Origin: Methylobacterium sp. E-066
Lineage (GTDB): Bacteria; Pseudomonadota; Alphaproteobacteria; Rhizobiales; Beijerinckiaceae
Assembly (NCBI RefSeq): GCF_022829635.1
Contig: NZ_JAKSYO010000172.1
Span: 186,001-250,000 of the forward strand
Direction: 5' to 3'
Length of the DNA: 64,000 nt
Shown: in pieces, positions 35,850-45,005 of the stretch
How positions within the stretch are numbered: position 1 is the stretch's first letter
How the letters are laid out: every line of letters starts with the position of its first letter
Translations under genes and position numbers: made by a program
Notes under the pieces: generated by a model
The model's database searches: none
Told to the model about the DNA's origin: nothing
What the model saw: the letters and a program-made list of their open reading frames with translations, nothing else

Positions 35850-37625
35850 TCAGCGATCAGTCAGGTGTGAGAGATCCAGCCCATCGTAGCGGATGCGTCG
35901 CATCTGCTCTTGAAGCACAGGGGCGGTTATGCGCCCGCTCCCATAGTGTTCTTCCATTCCGCCTCGAACCCATCCACCCAAGGCCGTCACGACATCGGGC
36001 GGCACGCTCGCCTCGCGCATCGCATCTCGAAAGGTGTGCCGAAAAGAATGAAAAGCGTTGCGGTCACGCTTCACCTCCTCCGCATCTAGGAAGCGCGAAA
36101 ACCATTTTGAGAAAGGGCTGAAATAGCCATCGGCACCGCGCACGATGTCTGGGAACAGTCTCTCTCCTCGGGCATTGCGCATTCTCTCCACGTACTCAAC
36201 GAAGCCAACCTGCTCCAGCATGGGATGCACTGGCACGTAGCGCTCGCCTGCCTCCGTCTTCACACGCTTGCGGTCCGCTTCGTCAACATCGTCGCCGTCC
36301 GCAGTGATAAAGATGCAGAGGACGCCCTGGAACAGACGCACGTCGCTGGTTTGTAACTGCGCGATCTCGCCTTGGCGCATTCCGGTGTAGAGCCCAAGCA
36401 GCGGTATCCAGAAACGCCCGCGACGCGGTTTGTTCGGTCCCGGCTTTGCGTATCCATTCTCGTCATCCTGGCAGCCTGTATAGAGCGGCGCTTGGAACAT
36501 CGCCGTGAGTTCCGCGGCAGTGAACGGATCGCGTCGGCGGCGCTTCTTCACCCCCTTCAGCGCGAGGCCCTTGGCCGGGTTCTGCGAGATCCAGCCTTCC
36601 TTCTCGACAAAGTTGAAGAGCGTGGCCAGGGAGGTGAGATAGTGGTTCACGGTCGTATCGCGCAGCCGATCCGCAGCCGGCATTTCCTGCTTCGCAACCT
36701 CCACTAACGTCTTCCCAGGAAAGCGTTTGCTGGCATTCGGTGGTAACGCCTGCACAGTCGAACGGAACGACTTGCAGTCCTCCCGGCCAATATCACGTAT
36801 GGACCGCTCAGCCCCAAACAGCTCACTCGCGAGGCGAAACACGACATCGTAGGTCTGTTGCGATTTGGCGATGAGGGTGGCTCGATGTGGCTCGGCTCGG
36901 AAGGAAGCTATCGCCTGTGCCAAAGTTCGAGAATTCGGTATCGTCTTAGGCGCGAATGCCGGGTCGAACGCCATTTCTCGGAAGTCGTCTGATAGGCGCG
37001 CCCTGCTGCGGCGAAGATCCTCCAACTGTCCCCGGCGTAGCAATGCCAGCAACTGACGGAATTGAGCGGAAGCTGCATCCTCGCGCGCCACCACGAAGGG
37101 CATACGCGATTGGGAGGTGCGAATTGGATCGAGCGGGCGCCGCACGAGGCGAACGTCGTGCGCCTGGAGAAGGCGAACGGCAGTCTGATACGCGGCATCA
37201 AGGCCAAGGTCGTCAGGGTCTGTAAGGTCGTTTTCGTCTTGAGCGAGCGTGATAAGCGCTTCAGCCCGATCCTGGGGCACTGCTACCTCGTGCCGTCTTT
37301 CTCGCTCTGCATCAATAGTGTCGAACCACGTGAGCACCATTCCGCGGATGGCGGCCTCCGTTAGTGACGTAAGGGCCACGTTTCCAACGATTTCCAACCC
37401 GTCTGTTGCAGCCCGATCGCGAAGGGCGCGACACTGCTTGTCAAAGGCGTCGGCTTCGTCGCGGACACGCCTTTTGGCCTCCGCAAGGTCGGCTGTGTGG
37501 AGCGTCTTCCACACCTGCTCTTTTCCCCACGCAGTTATGAGATCACGGGGAACCTTGGCCTTGAAGTACCAGTTTGCGCTACCTTTGCGCTGCGCCAGAT
37601 AGGTGTGACGGCTCACGTCGCTCAT
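35850..37625 (-). CDS. Tyrosine recombinase/integrase of the island
   Basis: 591 residues from ATG 37625. The N-terminus (SRHTYLAQRKGSANWYFKAKVPRDL) is the strand-rich domain common in proteobacterial island integrases; a SAM-like core-binding domain follows, and the catalytic domain holds R in LYTGMRQGEIAQL, H-x-x-R in FHSFRHTFRDAM, and the nucleophile Tyr in MEEHYGSG. The gene faces away from the tRNA with its start toward the 3' end of tRNA-Ser, as usual for tRNA-integrated elements. No frameshift, so it should be functional. Confidence 0.93.
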   Translation of the reverse strand: MSDVSRHTYLAQRKGSANWYFKAKVPRDLITAWGKEQVWKTLHTADLAEAKRRVRDEADAFDKQCRALRDRAATDGLEIVGNVALTSLTEAAIRGMVLTWFDTIDAERERRHEVAVPQDRAEALITLAQDENDLTDPDDLGLDAAYQTAVRLLQAHDVRLVRRPLDPIRTSQSRMPFVVAREDAASAQFRQLLALLRRGQLEDLRRSRARLSDDFREMAFDPAFAPKTIPNSRTLAQAIASFRAEPHRATLIAKSQQTYDVVFRLASELFGAERSIRDIGREDCKSFRSTVQALPPNASKRFPGKTLVEVAKQEMPAADRLRDTTVNHYLTSLATLFNFVEKEGWISQNPAKGLALKGVKKRRRRDPFTAAELTAMFQAPLYTGCQDDENGYAKPGPNKPRRGRFWIPLLGLYTGMRQGEIAQLQTSDVRLFQGVLCIFITADGDDVDEADRKRVKTEAGERYVPVHPMLEQVGFVEYVERMRNARGERLFPDIVRGADGYFSPFSKWFSRFLDAEEVKRDRNAFHSFRHTFRDAMREASVPPDVVTALGGWVRGGMEEHYGSGRITAPVLQEQMRRIRYDGLDLSHLTDR

Positions 37626-37634
37626 GCTCCCGGA

Positions 37635-37653
37635 TAGCACCACGGGGTAGCAG
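37635..37653 (+). promoter_or_regulatory. Putative integrase arm-type site, right
   Basis: TAGCACCACGGGGTAGCAG, 16 of 19 bases identical to 18264-18282 in the same orientation. It lies between the integrase start and attR, so binding here could also regulate the integrase gene. Confidence 0.5.
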
Positions 37654-37715
37654 CCGCCTAGTCGCAAGCCATTGATATCTGTGAGCTTCGTGGAAAATCA
37701 GCCACTTAGCGGAGT

Positions 37716-37734
37716 GCTGGCGGAAGGGGTGGGA
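37716..37734. repeat. Right attachment site copy (attR, tRNA end)
   Basis: The same 19 bases as 18179-18197. It covers the CCA end, the 3' side of the acceptor stem and part of the T stem of tRNA-Ser, plus two bases beyond. Confidence 0.88.
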
Positions 37735-37807
37735 TTCGAACCCACGGTGGAGTTGCCCCCACGGCGGTTTTCAAGACCGCTGCCTTAAACCACTCGGCCA
37801 CCCTTCC
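37718..37807 (-). tRNA. tRNA-Ser (anticodon UGA)
   Basis: A 90-base class II tRNA with encoded CCA. The acceptor GGAAGGG pairs with CCCTTCC, the T loop reads GGTTCGAATCC, a long variable arm (GTGGGGGCAACTCCAC) is present, and the anticodon loop CUUGAAA gives UGA. It reads UCA-type serine codons. It is intact and serves as the island's integration site. Confidence 0.95.
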
Positions 37808-37972
37808 CGGCCGCGCCTGCGGCCCTCCGGTTATGGCTGCCCTGGTCGCCGCGTCAACCGCAGAACGCCCGGTTGACCTGTCACGCCATTCCGCATATCT
37901 CACCGCCACGCCCGGGGCCGCCAAGTCGGCGCGGGTGCTGTCCGGTTGTGGCTTTCAGGCCGCCCGGCGCGG

Positions 37973-38046
37973 TGGGGGATAGTTTAACGGTAGAACGGTG
38001 GACTCTGACTCCTCTAGTCCTGGTTCGAATCCAGGTCCCCCAGCCA
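37973..38046 (+). tRNA. tRNA-Gln (anticodon CUG)
   Basis: A 74-base tRNA. TGGGGGA pairs with TCCCCCA, the T loop is GGTTCGAATCC, and the anticodon loop CTCTGAC gives CUG for glutamine. The CCA end is encoded. The start with an unpaired-looking U1-A72 pair is characteristic of tRNA-Gln. Confidence 0.95.
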
Positions 38047-38510
38047 CCTAAGTTTTCGGCCTTTCAGCCGTATCGATAGCCAGCCTGAACCCGACCGCAG
38101 TTTCTGCATGTAAAATGCGCGACTGCCCCATCCGGTACAACGGATGATGTCTCGGTCCGGAAGGTCGAGCGTGCGTCTTTCCACGGAGGCAGGCACGGCA
38201 CTGTTTATCCGATCCGTCGGGCCCGTATCCTTCCGACCAAACGCCAGCTTCGTCCTGCGCGAGTCCGCCGCCCGGTGCGTTTCAAGGATCGGCTGCCGTC
38301 CCTCGAACAGATCGGCGCGATACAATATTAACGACGCCTCCAACTAATTCCATCGATCCGTCCGTATTGTCTACGCAGATCATCACGCACCAGTTAGTTC
38401 AGCAGCAACCTTAAATACGCAGGCGTGGACTTGCCCACTTCACAACGACCGGCATCGAGATAAGCTTTCCGCGGATCGTGATTCGATTCTGGTCTGTTGA
38501 GGGCAAGCTT
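38047..38510. other. Intergenic region without a clear gene
   Basis: About 460 bases after tRNA-Gln. A minus-strand frame (38014-38343) overlaps the tRNA and has no recognisable product. The last part probably holds the promoter of the next secreted-protein gene. Confidence 0.45.
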
Positions 38511-38885
38511 ATGATGCGGCGTTTCCTGGTTGCCGTCTGCGCGGCGGGCTCCGTTGCTATGGTCGGCCTAGCGCCGATGCCCGCGCAGGCGCAGAGCGCC
38601 GGCGCCATCTTCGGTGGGCTGGCCGGGGGCGTGCTGGGCGGCGTCATCGCCGGCTCGATCGCCGCGCAGGCGGCTCGGGAGCGGCCGGTGGTGGTCTACC
38701 ACGTTCCCAGGCGCACGGTCCGGGTCATCCACGAGGTGCGTCATGCGCCGCGCCGGAAGGTTGCGCGCCAGCGTCCGATGCCGCCGGCCGCCGGCCCGTC
38801 CGGAGCGCAGGTGGTGAACGCGTCGGCCGATCCGTTCGCCTCGCCGCAGGGCAGCGCCACCACCTCCGTGAACCAGACCCGCTGA
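38511..38885 (+). CDS. Secreted glycine-zipper protein, unknown function
   Basis: About 124 residues from ATG 38511 with GAGGG upstream. A signal peptide (MMRRFLVAVCAAGSVAMVGL, AQAQS cleavage) is followed by a glycine zipper AIFGGLAGGVLGGVIAGSIAA (a membrane-associating helix), then a basic His/Arg-rich stretch and a polar tail. The family of small glycine-zipper outer-membrane or periplasmic proteins has no defined reaction. Separate from its neighbour by 35 bases, so possibly cotranscribed with the protease. Confidence 0.75.
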   Translation: MMRRFLVAVCAAGSVAMVGLAPMPAQAQSAGAIFGGLAGGVLGGVIAGSIAAQAARERPVVVYHVPRRTVRVIHEVRHAPRRKVARQRPMPPAAGPSGAQVVNASADPFASPQGSATTSVNQTR

Positions 38886-38920
38886 GCCGTCCCGCCCCCG
38901 CCGCACGCCGGACCGACCGC

Positions 38921-40102
38921 ATGTCCCGATCGAAGGTTGCCTGGGCTTTCCTGTTGGCTGTCGGCCTTGCGGTGCCGCCGGCCGCGGCGTCGCCAGCTCC
39001 ACCGAACCTCACGGTCGACAAGACCTTCGGAAAGGTGGCCGGCTGGTCGATCGGCTACAGCGAGAGCCTCGGCGGCTGCCTCGCGGCGGCGAGTTACGGG
39101 GACGGCACGACCCTGTGGTTCGGCTTCGGCGGCGCGCGCGGCTCATCCTACCTCGCGCTCACGAACGCTAAATGGCGCTCGCTGGAGGTCGGGGGGCAGT
39201 ACGACATCCAGATGATCGCCGGTCATGAGAAGTGGCGCGGCACCTTCACGGGCTTCGAGCGCGGGGAGGCCCACGGGCTGTTCCAGTCGGGCCTCAAGGA
39301 GCGGTTCGTCGCCGATCTGTCCAATGCCGGCAGCATCAGCGTGATCTTCCAGGGGCGGCAGATCGCGGTCTTGTCCCTCGTCGGGTCCACGGAGGCGTTC
39401 GACGCCGTGATGGGCTGCCAGAAGGACGTGATCAGTGCCGCCGCCAAGGAGGCGCCGGGGCTGACGAAACCGCGCAAGCTCGAGGCCGGCATGGTGAGCA
39501 CCGGGACTGGCTTCTACGTCTCGGAGCGCGGGCACCTGCTTACCAACAACCACGTCGTCGAATCCTGCTCGGACTTTTCCGTCCGGCAGCCCGGCCGTCC
39601 CTTACTGACGGCGCGGCTCGTGGCGCGGGACGCGACCAACGACTTGGCGGTGCTGGCCACCGATACCCCGCAGAAGGCCGTGCCGCCCCTGTCGGTCCGG
39701 GCGCGGCTCGGCGAGAACGTCTATGTCTACGGCTACCCGCAGAGCGATGTCCTGGCCTCCACCGGCAACTTCACCATCGGCAACGTGACGGCCACCGCAG
39801 GATCGGGCGACGACACGCGCAAGATCCAGATCTCCGCGCCGGTTCACCAGGGCAATAGCGGCGGCCCCGCGCTCGACCAGTACGGGAACGTCATCGGGGT
39901 GGTCCAATCCAAGCAGGTGGCCTTCGCCTCGGGTGACGTGCCGCAGAACGTGAACTTCGCGATCAAGTCGACGATCGCCCTGAATTTTCTGGAGGCGAAC
40001 GGTGTCGAGGCTCCGATCACCGTACGCACCACCGACCCGATGGACGGTGCCGGGATCGCCGAGAAGGCCCGGGATTTCACGGTTCAGGTCGTCTGCCACT
40101 GA
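38921..40102 (+). CDS. Secreted trypsin-like serine protease
   Basis: 393 residues with a signal peptide ending near PPAAAS. An N-terminal domain of about 170 residues (non-catalytic, one C-C pair possible) precedes a trypsin-like domain with the triad His211 (TNNHVV), Asp241 (DATNDLAVL) and Ser313 (GNSGGPALD). The order and the NSGGP motif match DegP/HtrA-type proteases, but there is no PDZ domain. It would act in the periplasm or outside the cell on misfolded or specific proteins. Confidence 0.88.
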   Translation: MSRSKVAWAFLLAVGLAVPPAAASPAPPNLTVDKTFGKVAGWSIGYSESLGGCLAAASYGDGTTLWFGFGGARGSSYLALTNAKWRSLEVGGQYDIQMIAGHEKWRGTFTGFERGEAHGLFQSGLKERFVADLSNAGSISVIFQGRQIAVLSLVGSTEAFDAVMGCQKDVISAAAKEAPGLTKPRKLEAGMVSTGTGFYVSERGHLLTNNHVVESCSDFSVRQPGRPLLTARLVARDATNDLAVLATDTPQKAVPPLSVRARLGENVYVYGYPQSDVLASTGNFTIGNVTATAGSGDDTRKIQISAPVHQGNSGGPALDQYGNVIGVVQSKQVAFASGDVPQNVNFAIKSTIALNFLEANGVEAPITVRTTDPMDGAGIAEKARDFTVQVVCH

Positions 40103-40265
40103 ACGCGGGCGACTCGGTCGGGGCGAGCGCTGGGCGGGCCGGCATGTGAGGCGCGCGGGCGACAGGTCCTCCTGTCTGAGGGCTTGAGGTCCACAGCCGA
40201 AAAATCCGCGACGCCTCATGACGGGCGACCGAGCGTCGACGCCCCGTTGACGTGCAGCGGCGGCG

Positions 40266-40649
40266 ATGCCTAACAATCAGGCCATGCGCCGGTGCCTGCC
40301 CCAGATGGTCCAAGGCCGCGCGATCATCGGGATGGTCGCGCTCTACGCGCTGTTGATTCAGGCCTTCCTCGGCTTCGCAACGCCGGCCCATGCCTTCGGG
40401 TCCCCCGGCGCGGTTCTGTGCGCCGAGCACGATTCCGGCACGCCCGATGACGGGGCGGCTCCGCTCCATGCCCATCCGTGCTGCACATTGGTGCAGGCGG
40501 TCGGCGTGGCGCTGCCCCCGTCCGAGCCGGTCGCCGTCGCGTGGCCGTTCGCGCCGGCTCTGCGCCTGGCCTGGCGACCGGAAGCCGAGCGACCGAAGAC
40601 CGGTCCACCGCCTTCAGCCACCTCTGCCCGAGGTCCGCCCGCCGCCTGA
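40266..40649 (+). CDS. DUF2946-like small membrane-anchored protein
   Basis: 127 residues with one N-terminal hydrophobic segment (about 19-44), then a His/Cys-containing loop (CAEHDSG...HAHPCCTLVQ) and a Pro-rich tail. The pattern fits DUF2946/CopZ-neighbour proteins found beside TonB receptors and copper or iron uptake genes. The cysteines and histidines could bind a metal ion. First gene of a four-gene same-strand group. Confidence 0.65.
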   Translation: MPNNQAMRRCLPQMVQGRAIIGMVALYALLIQAFLGFATPAHAFGSPGAVLCAEHDSGTPDDGAAPLHAHPCCTLVQAVGVALPPSEPVAVAWPFAPALRLAWRPEAERPKTGPPPSATSARGPPAA

Positions 40650-40688
40650 CGATCCCGCTTTCCGATCGTTCAGGCCCGGACTGTTCCC

Positions 40689-42071
40689 ATGTCGATTCTC
40701 CTGCACGGCAGCGCCCCCGCTTTCGGGGCCGTCGCCGCTTTGCGTGCCTCCCGCGAGGCCGTCTATCGCGCCGTGTGGCGCTGGCACTTCTATGCCGGCC
40801 TGCTGTGCCTGCCGTTCCTGATCAGCCTGTCGGCGACCGGGGCGCTCTACCTGTTCAAGGACGAGATCAACGGCAGCCTGTTCGCCTACCGGACCCGCGT
40901 GGTCATCCAGGCGACGGCGCCCCTCGGGCCGGACCGGCTGATCTTCAACGCCCTGCAAGTGGAGCCGGACGCGGTACCGGTTTCCTACACGGACCCCGCC
41001 GCGCCCGACGCCTCGGCCGTGGTCACCCTGTCGAAGGACGGCCGCAAGCGCCTCGTCTACCTCGACCCGTATACCGGCTCCGTGCTCGACCGCGTCGACC
41101 GCGACGGCGAGTTCATGATGGTCGTGCGCGGGCTGCACAGCCTCAGCTATTTCGGCCCCTTCGCCAACGCATTGGTCGAGGTGGTGGCGGGCTTCGCGAT
41201 CGTTCTCGTGATCACGGGCCTGTATCTCTGGTGGCCGCGCGGCCAGACCGGCGGCGTCGTCAGCCTGCGCGGGACCCCGAACCGCCGGGTCTGGTGGCGG
41301 GACCTGCACGCCGTGACCGGGCTCGTGGCCGGGGGCGGCCTGCTGTTCCTGGCGATCACCGGGCTGCCCTGGTCGATCTGGTGGGGGCAGCAGCTGCGTA
41401 CCTGGTCGAACGCCGCCGGGCTCGGCCAGCCCGCGATCCTGTGGGCCAACCGTCCGGTCTCGAAGGTGCCGATGCGGGCGCGGCTGCCGGATGCCGGCTG
41501 GACCCTGCAGGACGCGCCGGTGCCGCGCTCGCAGCCGGCTGCCAGGGCTGCGGAGCCCATCGGGATCGATCAGGCTGCTGCGATCGTCACCCGGCTGGGG
41601 ATGCCGCGGGGCTACGAATTGGCTCTGCCGGTCGGCGCCGATGGCGTCTACGCCGCGGCGGCCTACCCGCATGATGTCGCCCAGCAGCGGCTGATCTCCC
41701 TCGATCAATATACCGGCGCGCCCCTGGTCGACGTGCACTTTGCCGAGCTCGGCCCGGTCGGGCGGGCGGTCCAGTACGGGATCGGGATCCACAAGGGCGA
41801 GCATTGGGGCCGGGCCAACCAGCTCGCCATGCTGGCCTTCTGCCTCGCCACGATCCTGCTCGCCGTCACCGCCGCCACGATGTGGTGGAAGCGCCGCCCG
41901 GCCGGCGGCCTCGGCGTGCCGCCCTGGCCGCGGGATCGGCGCGTGGTCGCGACCGTGACCCTGGTGATCGCCGCGCTCGGGGTGCTGTTTCCCCTGACCG
42001 GGTTGGCGATCCTGGGGATGATCGGGCTCGATCTGGCCGTGCAGATGGTCCGCAGGCGCGAGGCGGCCTGA
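40689..42071 (+). CDS. PepSY-domain membrane protein (siderophore/ferric reductase type)
   Basis: 460 residues. N-terminal membrane segment (LCLPFLISLSATGALYLFKDEI), then a periplasmic PepSY part, membrane segments near 165-185, 210-235, 375-395 and 420-450. PepSY-TM proteins encoded next to TonB receptors reduce or process imported ferric siderophores or other metals at the inner membrane. Histidines in membrane segments (for example GLHSLSYFG, RDLHAVTGL, IGIHKGEHWG) could bind heme. Context gives the likely role. Confidence 0.83.
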   Translation: MSILLHGSAPAFGAVAALRASREAVYRAVWRWHFYAGLLCLPFLISLSATGALYLFKDEINGSLFAYRTRVVIQATAPLGPDRLIFNALQVEPDAVPVSYTDPAAPDASAVVTLSKDGRKRLVYLDPYTGSVLDRVDRDGEFMMVVRGLHSLSYFGPFANALVEVVAGFAIVLVITGLYLWWPRGQTGGVVSLRGTPNRRVWWRDLHAVTGLVAGGGLLFLAITGLPWSIWWGQQLRTWSNAAGLGQPAILWANRPVSKVPMRARLPDAGWTLQDAPVPRSQPAARAAEPIGIDQAAAIVTRLGMPRGYELALPVGADGVYAAAAYPHDVAQQRLISLDQYTGAPLVDVHFAELGPVGRAVQYGIGIHKGEHWGRANQLAMLAFCLATILLAVTAATMWWKRRPAGGLGVPPWPRDRRVVATVTLVIAALGVLFPLTGLAILGMIGLDLAVQMVRRREAA

Positions 42072-42090
42072 TCTGACGATAGCGGGCTCG

Positions 42091-42486
42091 ATGCCCGTGT
42101 CGACCGACCGCATGACTCTGCACAGGCGGCCCGGCTTCCTCGGGACCGGGCTGATCCTGCTCGCCCTGTGGGTGCAGGCCCTCGCGCCGGCGGCCGCCCT
42201 GCGGATGGCGCTGGCCGTGCCCGGGCTGCAAGGCGCGATCCTGTGCGGTCACCCACCGGCAGGCGATGAAATCGGCGCCTCGGTGGACCAGCCGATGGCG
42301 CCGCCAACCTGCGACGTGTGCCGGCTGTGCCGCGCCGGGATGGTCCCCCCGCCCAATCCGGAAGCTCCCGGTCTCGCCCGCCTGCTGCGCTGGGTCGCGC
42401 CGGTCTGGCCGATCCCGCCCCCGTCCCATCCGAAGTTGGCGCCGCGCGTCGCAGGCCAACCGCGCGCGCCACCCGTCCCCGCCTGA
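42091..42486 (+). CDS. Second DUF2946-like small protein
   Basis: 131 residues with one membrane segment near 20-42, followed by a cysteine-rich CDVCRLC and a Pro-rich tail. Similar in plan to the protein encoded before the PepSY gene, so the PepSY gene is flanked by two related small proteins. A Cys-x2-Cys-x2-Cys cluster suggests metal binding. Starts 20 bases after the PepSY stop. Confidence 0.6.
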   Translation: MPVSTDRMTLHRRPGFLGTGLILLALWVQALAPAAALRMALAVPGLQGAILCGHPPAGDEIGASVDQPMAPPTCDVCRLCRAGMVPPPNPEAPGLARLLRWVAPVWPIPPPSHPKLAPRVAGQPRAPPVPA

Positions 42487-42553
42487 TCACGGCTTCCATT
42501 CGGGCGGCGACCGCGCCGTCCGGCCCCACGACCGATCAGACGAGACTTTTGAG

Positions 42554-44866
42554 ATGTCGATCCACCAGGCCGCATCGCGGTTCGGCACGCTGGCCGTGCT
42601 CCTCGCCGGCACCGCCATACCCGCAACGGCGCAGCAAGCCGTCACGCTGGACGAGCTCTCCGTCGAAGGCGAGGCCGGTCCTGGCGCCGGCCAACCCGCC
42701 ATCGCCGTGCCGTTCGGCGTGGCCGCGCCCCAGGGCTCGGCCCCCTCGGTGATCGAGCACCCGGTCGGCCAGGTCGTTACCGGAATCGGGCGCGACAACA
42801 CCATCACGAACCGGCCGGCGACCAGCATCGGCTCGGTGCTGGTGAACAGCCCCGGCGTCACCGTCCGCCAGGGCAATGGCGGACGCGACGTGATCATCTC
42901 GATCCGCGGCAACAACGCCCGCTCCACCGGCGTGATCAAGAACACCGTGGTGCTGGAGGACGGTTTCATCCTCACGCAGCCGGACGGCGCGTCCCGCTTC
43001 GACCTGACCGACCCGCGGGCCTACAGCCGCATCGACGTGTTCCGCGGCCCGCAATCGCCCCTGTTCGGCAACTACGCCACGGGCGGCGCCATCGCGTTCC
43101 GCACCCGCACCGGCCGGGAGATCGACGGCTACGAGATCGGGACCGACGCCGGCAGCTTCGGCTACCTCAGCAATTATTTCACCGTCGGCAAGGCCAGCGG
43201 CCCGTTCGAGATCAGCCTGTTCGCCAGCGATGTGCGCAGCAACGGCTATCAGGACCACGCCAGCTTCGACACGCAGACCATCAATCTTCTGGCGAGCTAC
43301 ACGCCGACGCCGGACAATCGCTTCACCCTGAAGGTGATCAACAGCACGCTCGACACCAATCTCGCCGCCCGTTCCTCGCTGGCACAGTACCGGATCAACC
43401 CGTACCAGCGGGGCTGCGCCGCGGCCGCGACCGCGGCGCCCGGCTGCACGACCTTCAGCCTGTTCCGCAACGGCGCCTTCGGGGCGACGGTGCCGGTGAC
43501 CGCGGACGAGGGCGGGTTCGGGCGCAAGGACCGGCGGACCATCGTGGCGGCGCGCTGGGAACACGACATCGACGCGTTCACCACCTGGCGCACGCAGCTC
43601 GGCTTCGACGAGCGCAACTTCAACCAGCCCGTGTACACGAATGCGTATCTCGGCTCGTTCCCGGCCTGGAATTTCCTCACCGACGTGACCCGGCGCGGCG
43701 ACCTGTTCGGCCTGCCGGCGGTGGGCTACGTGGCGCTCGCCTACAACACGATCGACATCCACACGCCGACCTACAACCTGACGCCGTTCGGCGCGTCTCG
43801 CCTCGGGGCGCTGATCGGCGTTCAGGATGCGGCACAGTCCAATCTCGGCGGCCGGGCGCGGCTCGAACTCGCCCTGTCCGAAAGCTGGACCGGCGTTTTG
43901 GGCATCAGCGCCGAGAGCACCGCCATCACCGGGCGCAACCTCGCCTGCAGCTACGCGGCCGCTGGCACGACCCGGACGGTGGCGAATGCCGACCGCAATT
44001 TCCTCAACGTCGCCCCCGAACTCGCCCTGGTCTACCGGCCGGACGACGCCTGGGCGTTCCGCGGCCGGGTCGCGACCGGCTACACCACGCCGGCGGCGGG
44101 CAACCTGTTCGTCACCCCGGCGGGGCTGCCCGGCAACAACACCCAGCTTCAGACCCAGAAGAATCTCGGCTTCGACCTCGGGGCGGATTGGAGCCCGACC
44201 GAGACCCTGCGCCTCAGCGTGACCGGCTTCTACGAGTTCTTCCGCAACGAGCTGGTCTCGCAATCGCCGGGTGCGGGGCTCCTGGCCTACACGTTCAACG
44301 CGCCGGCCTCCGAGCACCGGGGCCTCGAAGTCGGGGCCGACTGGGCCTTCGCGCCGGGCTGGCGCGGGGTCCTGGCCTACACGTTCGATGACCAGATCTA
44401 CACGCGCTACACCGAGCAGCTGAGCGCCGGCAGCCTCACCCGCCTGTTCGACCGGGCGGGCAACCGGATCCCCGGCGTGCCGGCCCATCAGCTCCTGGCG
44501 CGCGTCGGCTACGATGTGCCCACCGGGCCGCTCGCCGGGCTCGGGGCCTTCGTCGAGACCGTGGTGCAGGGCGATTTTGACATCGACAACGCCAACCTGT
44601 TGAAGGCCCCGGGCTACGCGATCGTCAACGCCAACGTCCACTACGCCACGGAGCTGACCGGCGGCTACGCGAAGCGGCTGAACCTCTACCTGGAAGTGCG
44701 CAACCTGTTCGACACGACCTACGTCGCCTCGGCCCAGAACCTCGCCAACTCGATCAGCGGGGCGACCGGCCTCCAGAACGGCGCCGGGGTGCTGGCGGCC
44801 ACCACCGGGTCCGTGTTCGCGGGTGCGCCACGCAACATCGTCGGGGGATTCCGTCTGGCATTCTGA
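42554..44866 (+). CDS. TonB-dependent outer-membrane receptor
   Basis: About 770 residues. Signal peptide (AVLLAGTAIPATAQQA), TonB-box region (VTLDELSV), plug domain (GSVLVNSPGVTVRQGNGGRDVIISIRGNNAR, RIDVFRGPQSPLFGNYATGGAI), and a beta-barrel of about 530 residues ending in the aromatic terminal Phe (GFRLAF) needed for insertion by BAM. Imports a siderophore, heme or another metal complex with energy from TonB-ExbBD. Grouped with the PepSY protein, so likely an iron/copper uptake unit. ATG 42554 is the natural start. Confidence 0.92.
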   Translation: MSIHQAASRFGTLAVLLAGTAIPATAQQAVTLDELSVEGEAGPGAGQPAIAVPFGVAAPQGSAPSVIEHPVGQVVTGIGRDNTITNRPATSIGSVLVNSPGVTVRQGNGGRDVIISIRGNNARSTGVIKNTVVLEDGFILTQPDGASRFDLTDPRAYSRIDVFRGPQSPLFGNYATGGAIAFRTRTGREIDGYEIGTDAGSFGYLSNYFTVGKASGPFEISLFASDVRSNGYQDHASFDTQTINLLASYTPTPDNRFTLKVINSTLDTNLAARSSLAQYRINPYQRGCAAAATAAPGCTTFSLFRNGAFGATVPVTADEGGFGRKDRRTIVAARWEHDIDAFTTWRTQLGFDERNFNQPVYTNAYLGSFPAWNFLTDVTRRGDLFGLPAVGYVALAYNTIDIHTPTYNLTPFGASRLGALIGVQDAAQSNLGGRARLELALSESWTGVLGISAESTAITGRNLACSYAAAGTTRTVANADRNFLNVAPELALVYRPDDAWAFRGRVATGYTTPAAGNLFVTPAGLPGNNTQLQTQKNLGFDLGADWSPTETLRLSVTGFYEFFRNELVSQSPGAGLLAYTFNAPASEHRGLEVGADWAFAPGWRGVLAYTFDDQIYTRYTEQLSAGSLTRLFDRAGNRIPGVPAHQLLARVGYDVPTGPLAGLGAFVETVVQGDFDIDNANLLKAPGYAIVNANVHYATELTGGYAKRLNLYLEVRNLFDTTYVASAQNLANSISGATGLQNGAGVLAATTGSVFAGAPRNIVGGFRLAF

Positions 44867-45005
44867 TAACCGCGTCCACGGGTCCGCCGTGGTGCCCTGG
44901 TCGAGCTTGCACTAAGCTCCGGATCCGAACGCCGGATCGGTGCGGGCGCGCGGCCCGGTCTGCGCGGCGAGGCGCGATGACGAAAAAAACCGGCGCGGTG
45001 ATCGG

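Larger units (their letters stand above)
18179..37734. mobile_element. Integrated genomic island in tRNA-Ser(UGA)
   Basis: The element is bounded by a 19-base direct repeat, one copy being the 3' end of an intact tRNA-Ser gene. A tyrosine recombinase gene starts 91 bases from the tRNA-proximal repeat. Unit length is about 19.5 kb. Contents are a low-GC putative replication gene, molybdoenzyme and peroxide/oxidant-related genes, a methyltransferase/GHKL/receiver/protease group and the integrase. No conjugation or phage structural genes are visible, so it is not self-transmissible from what is seen. Composition is uneven, with the left 2 kb clearly poorer in G/C, suggesting stepwise assembly. 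Confidence 0.88.

Noticed and set aside
38014..38343. Minus-strand frame after tRNA-Gln
   Set aside because: It overlaps the tRNA gene and its product has no protein-like pattern.
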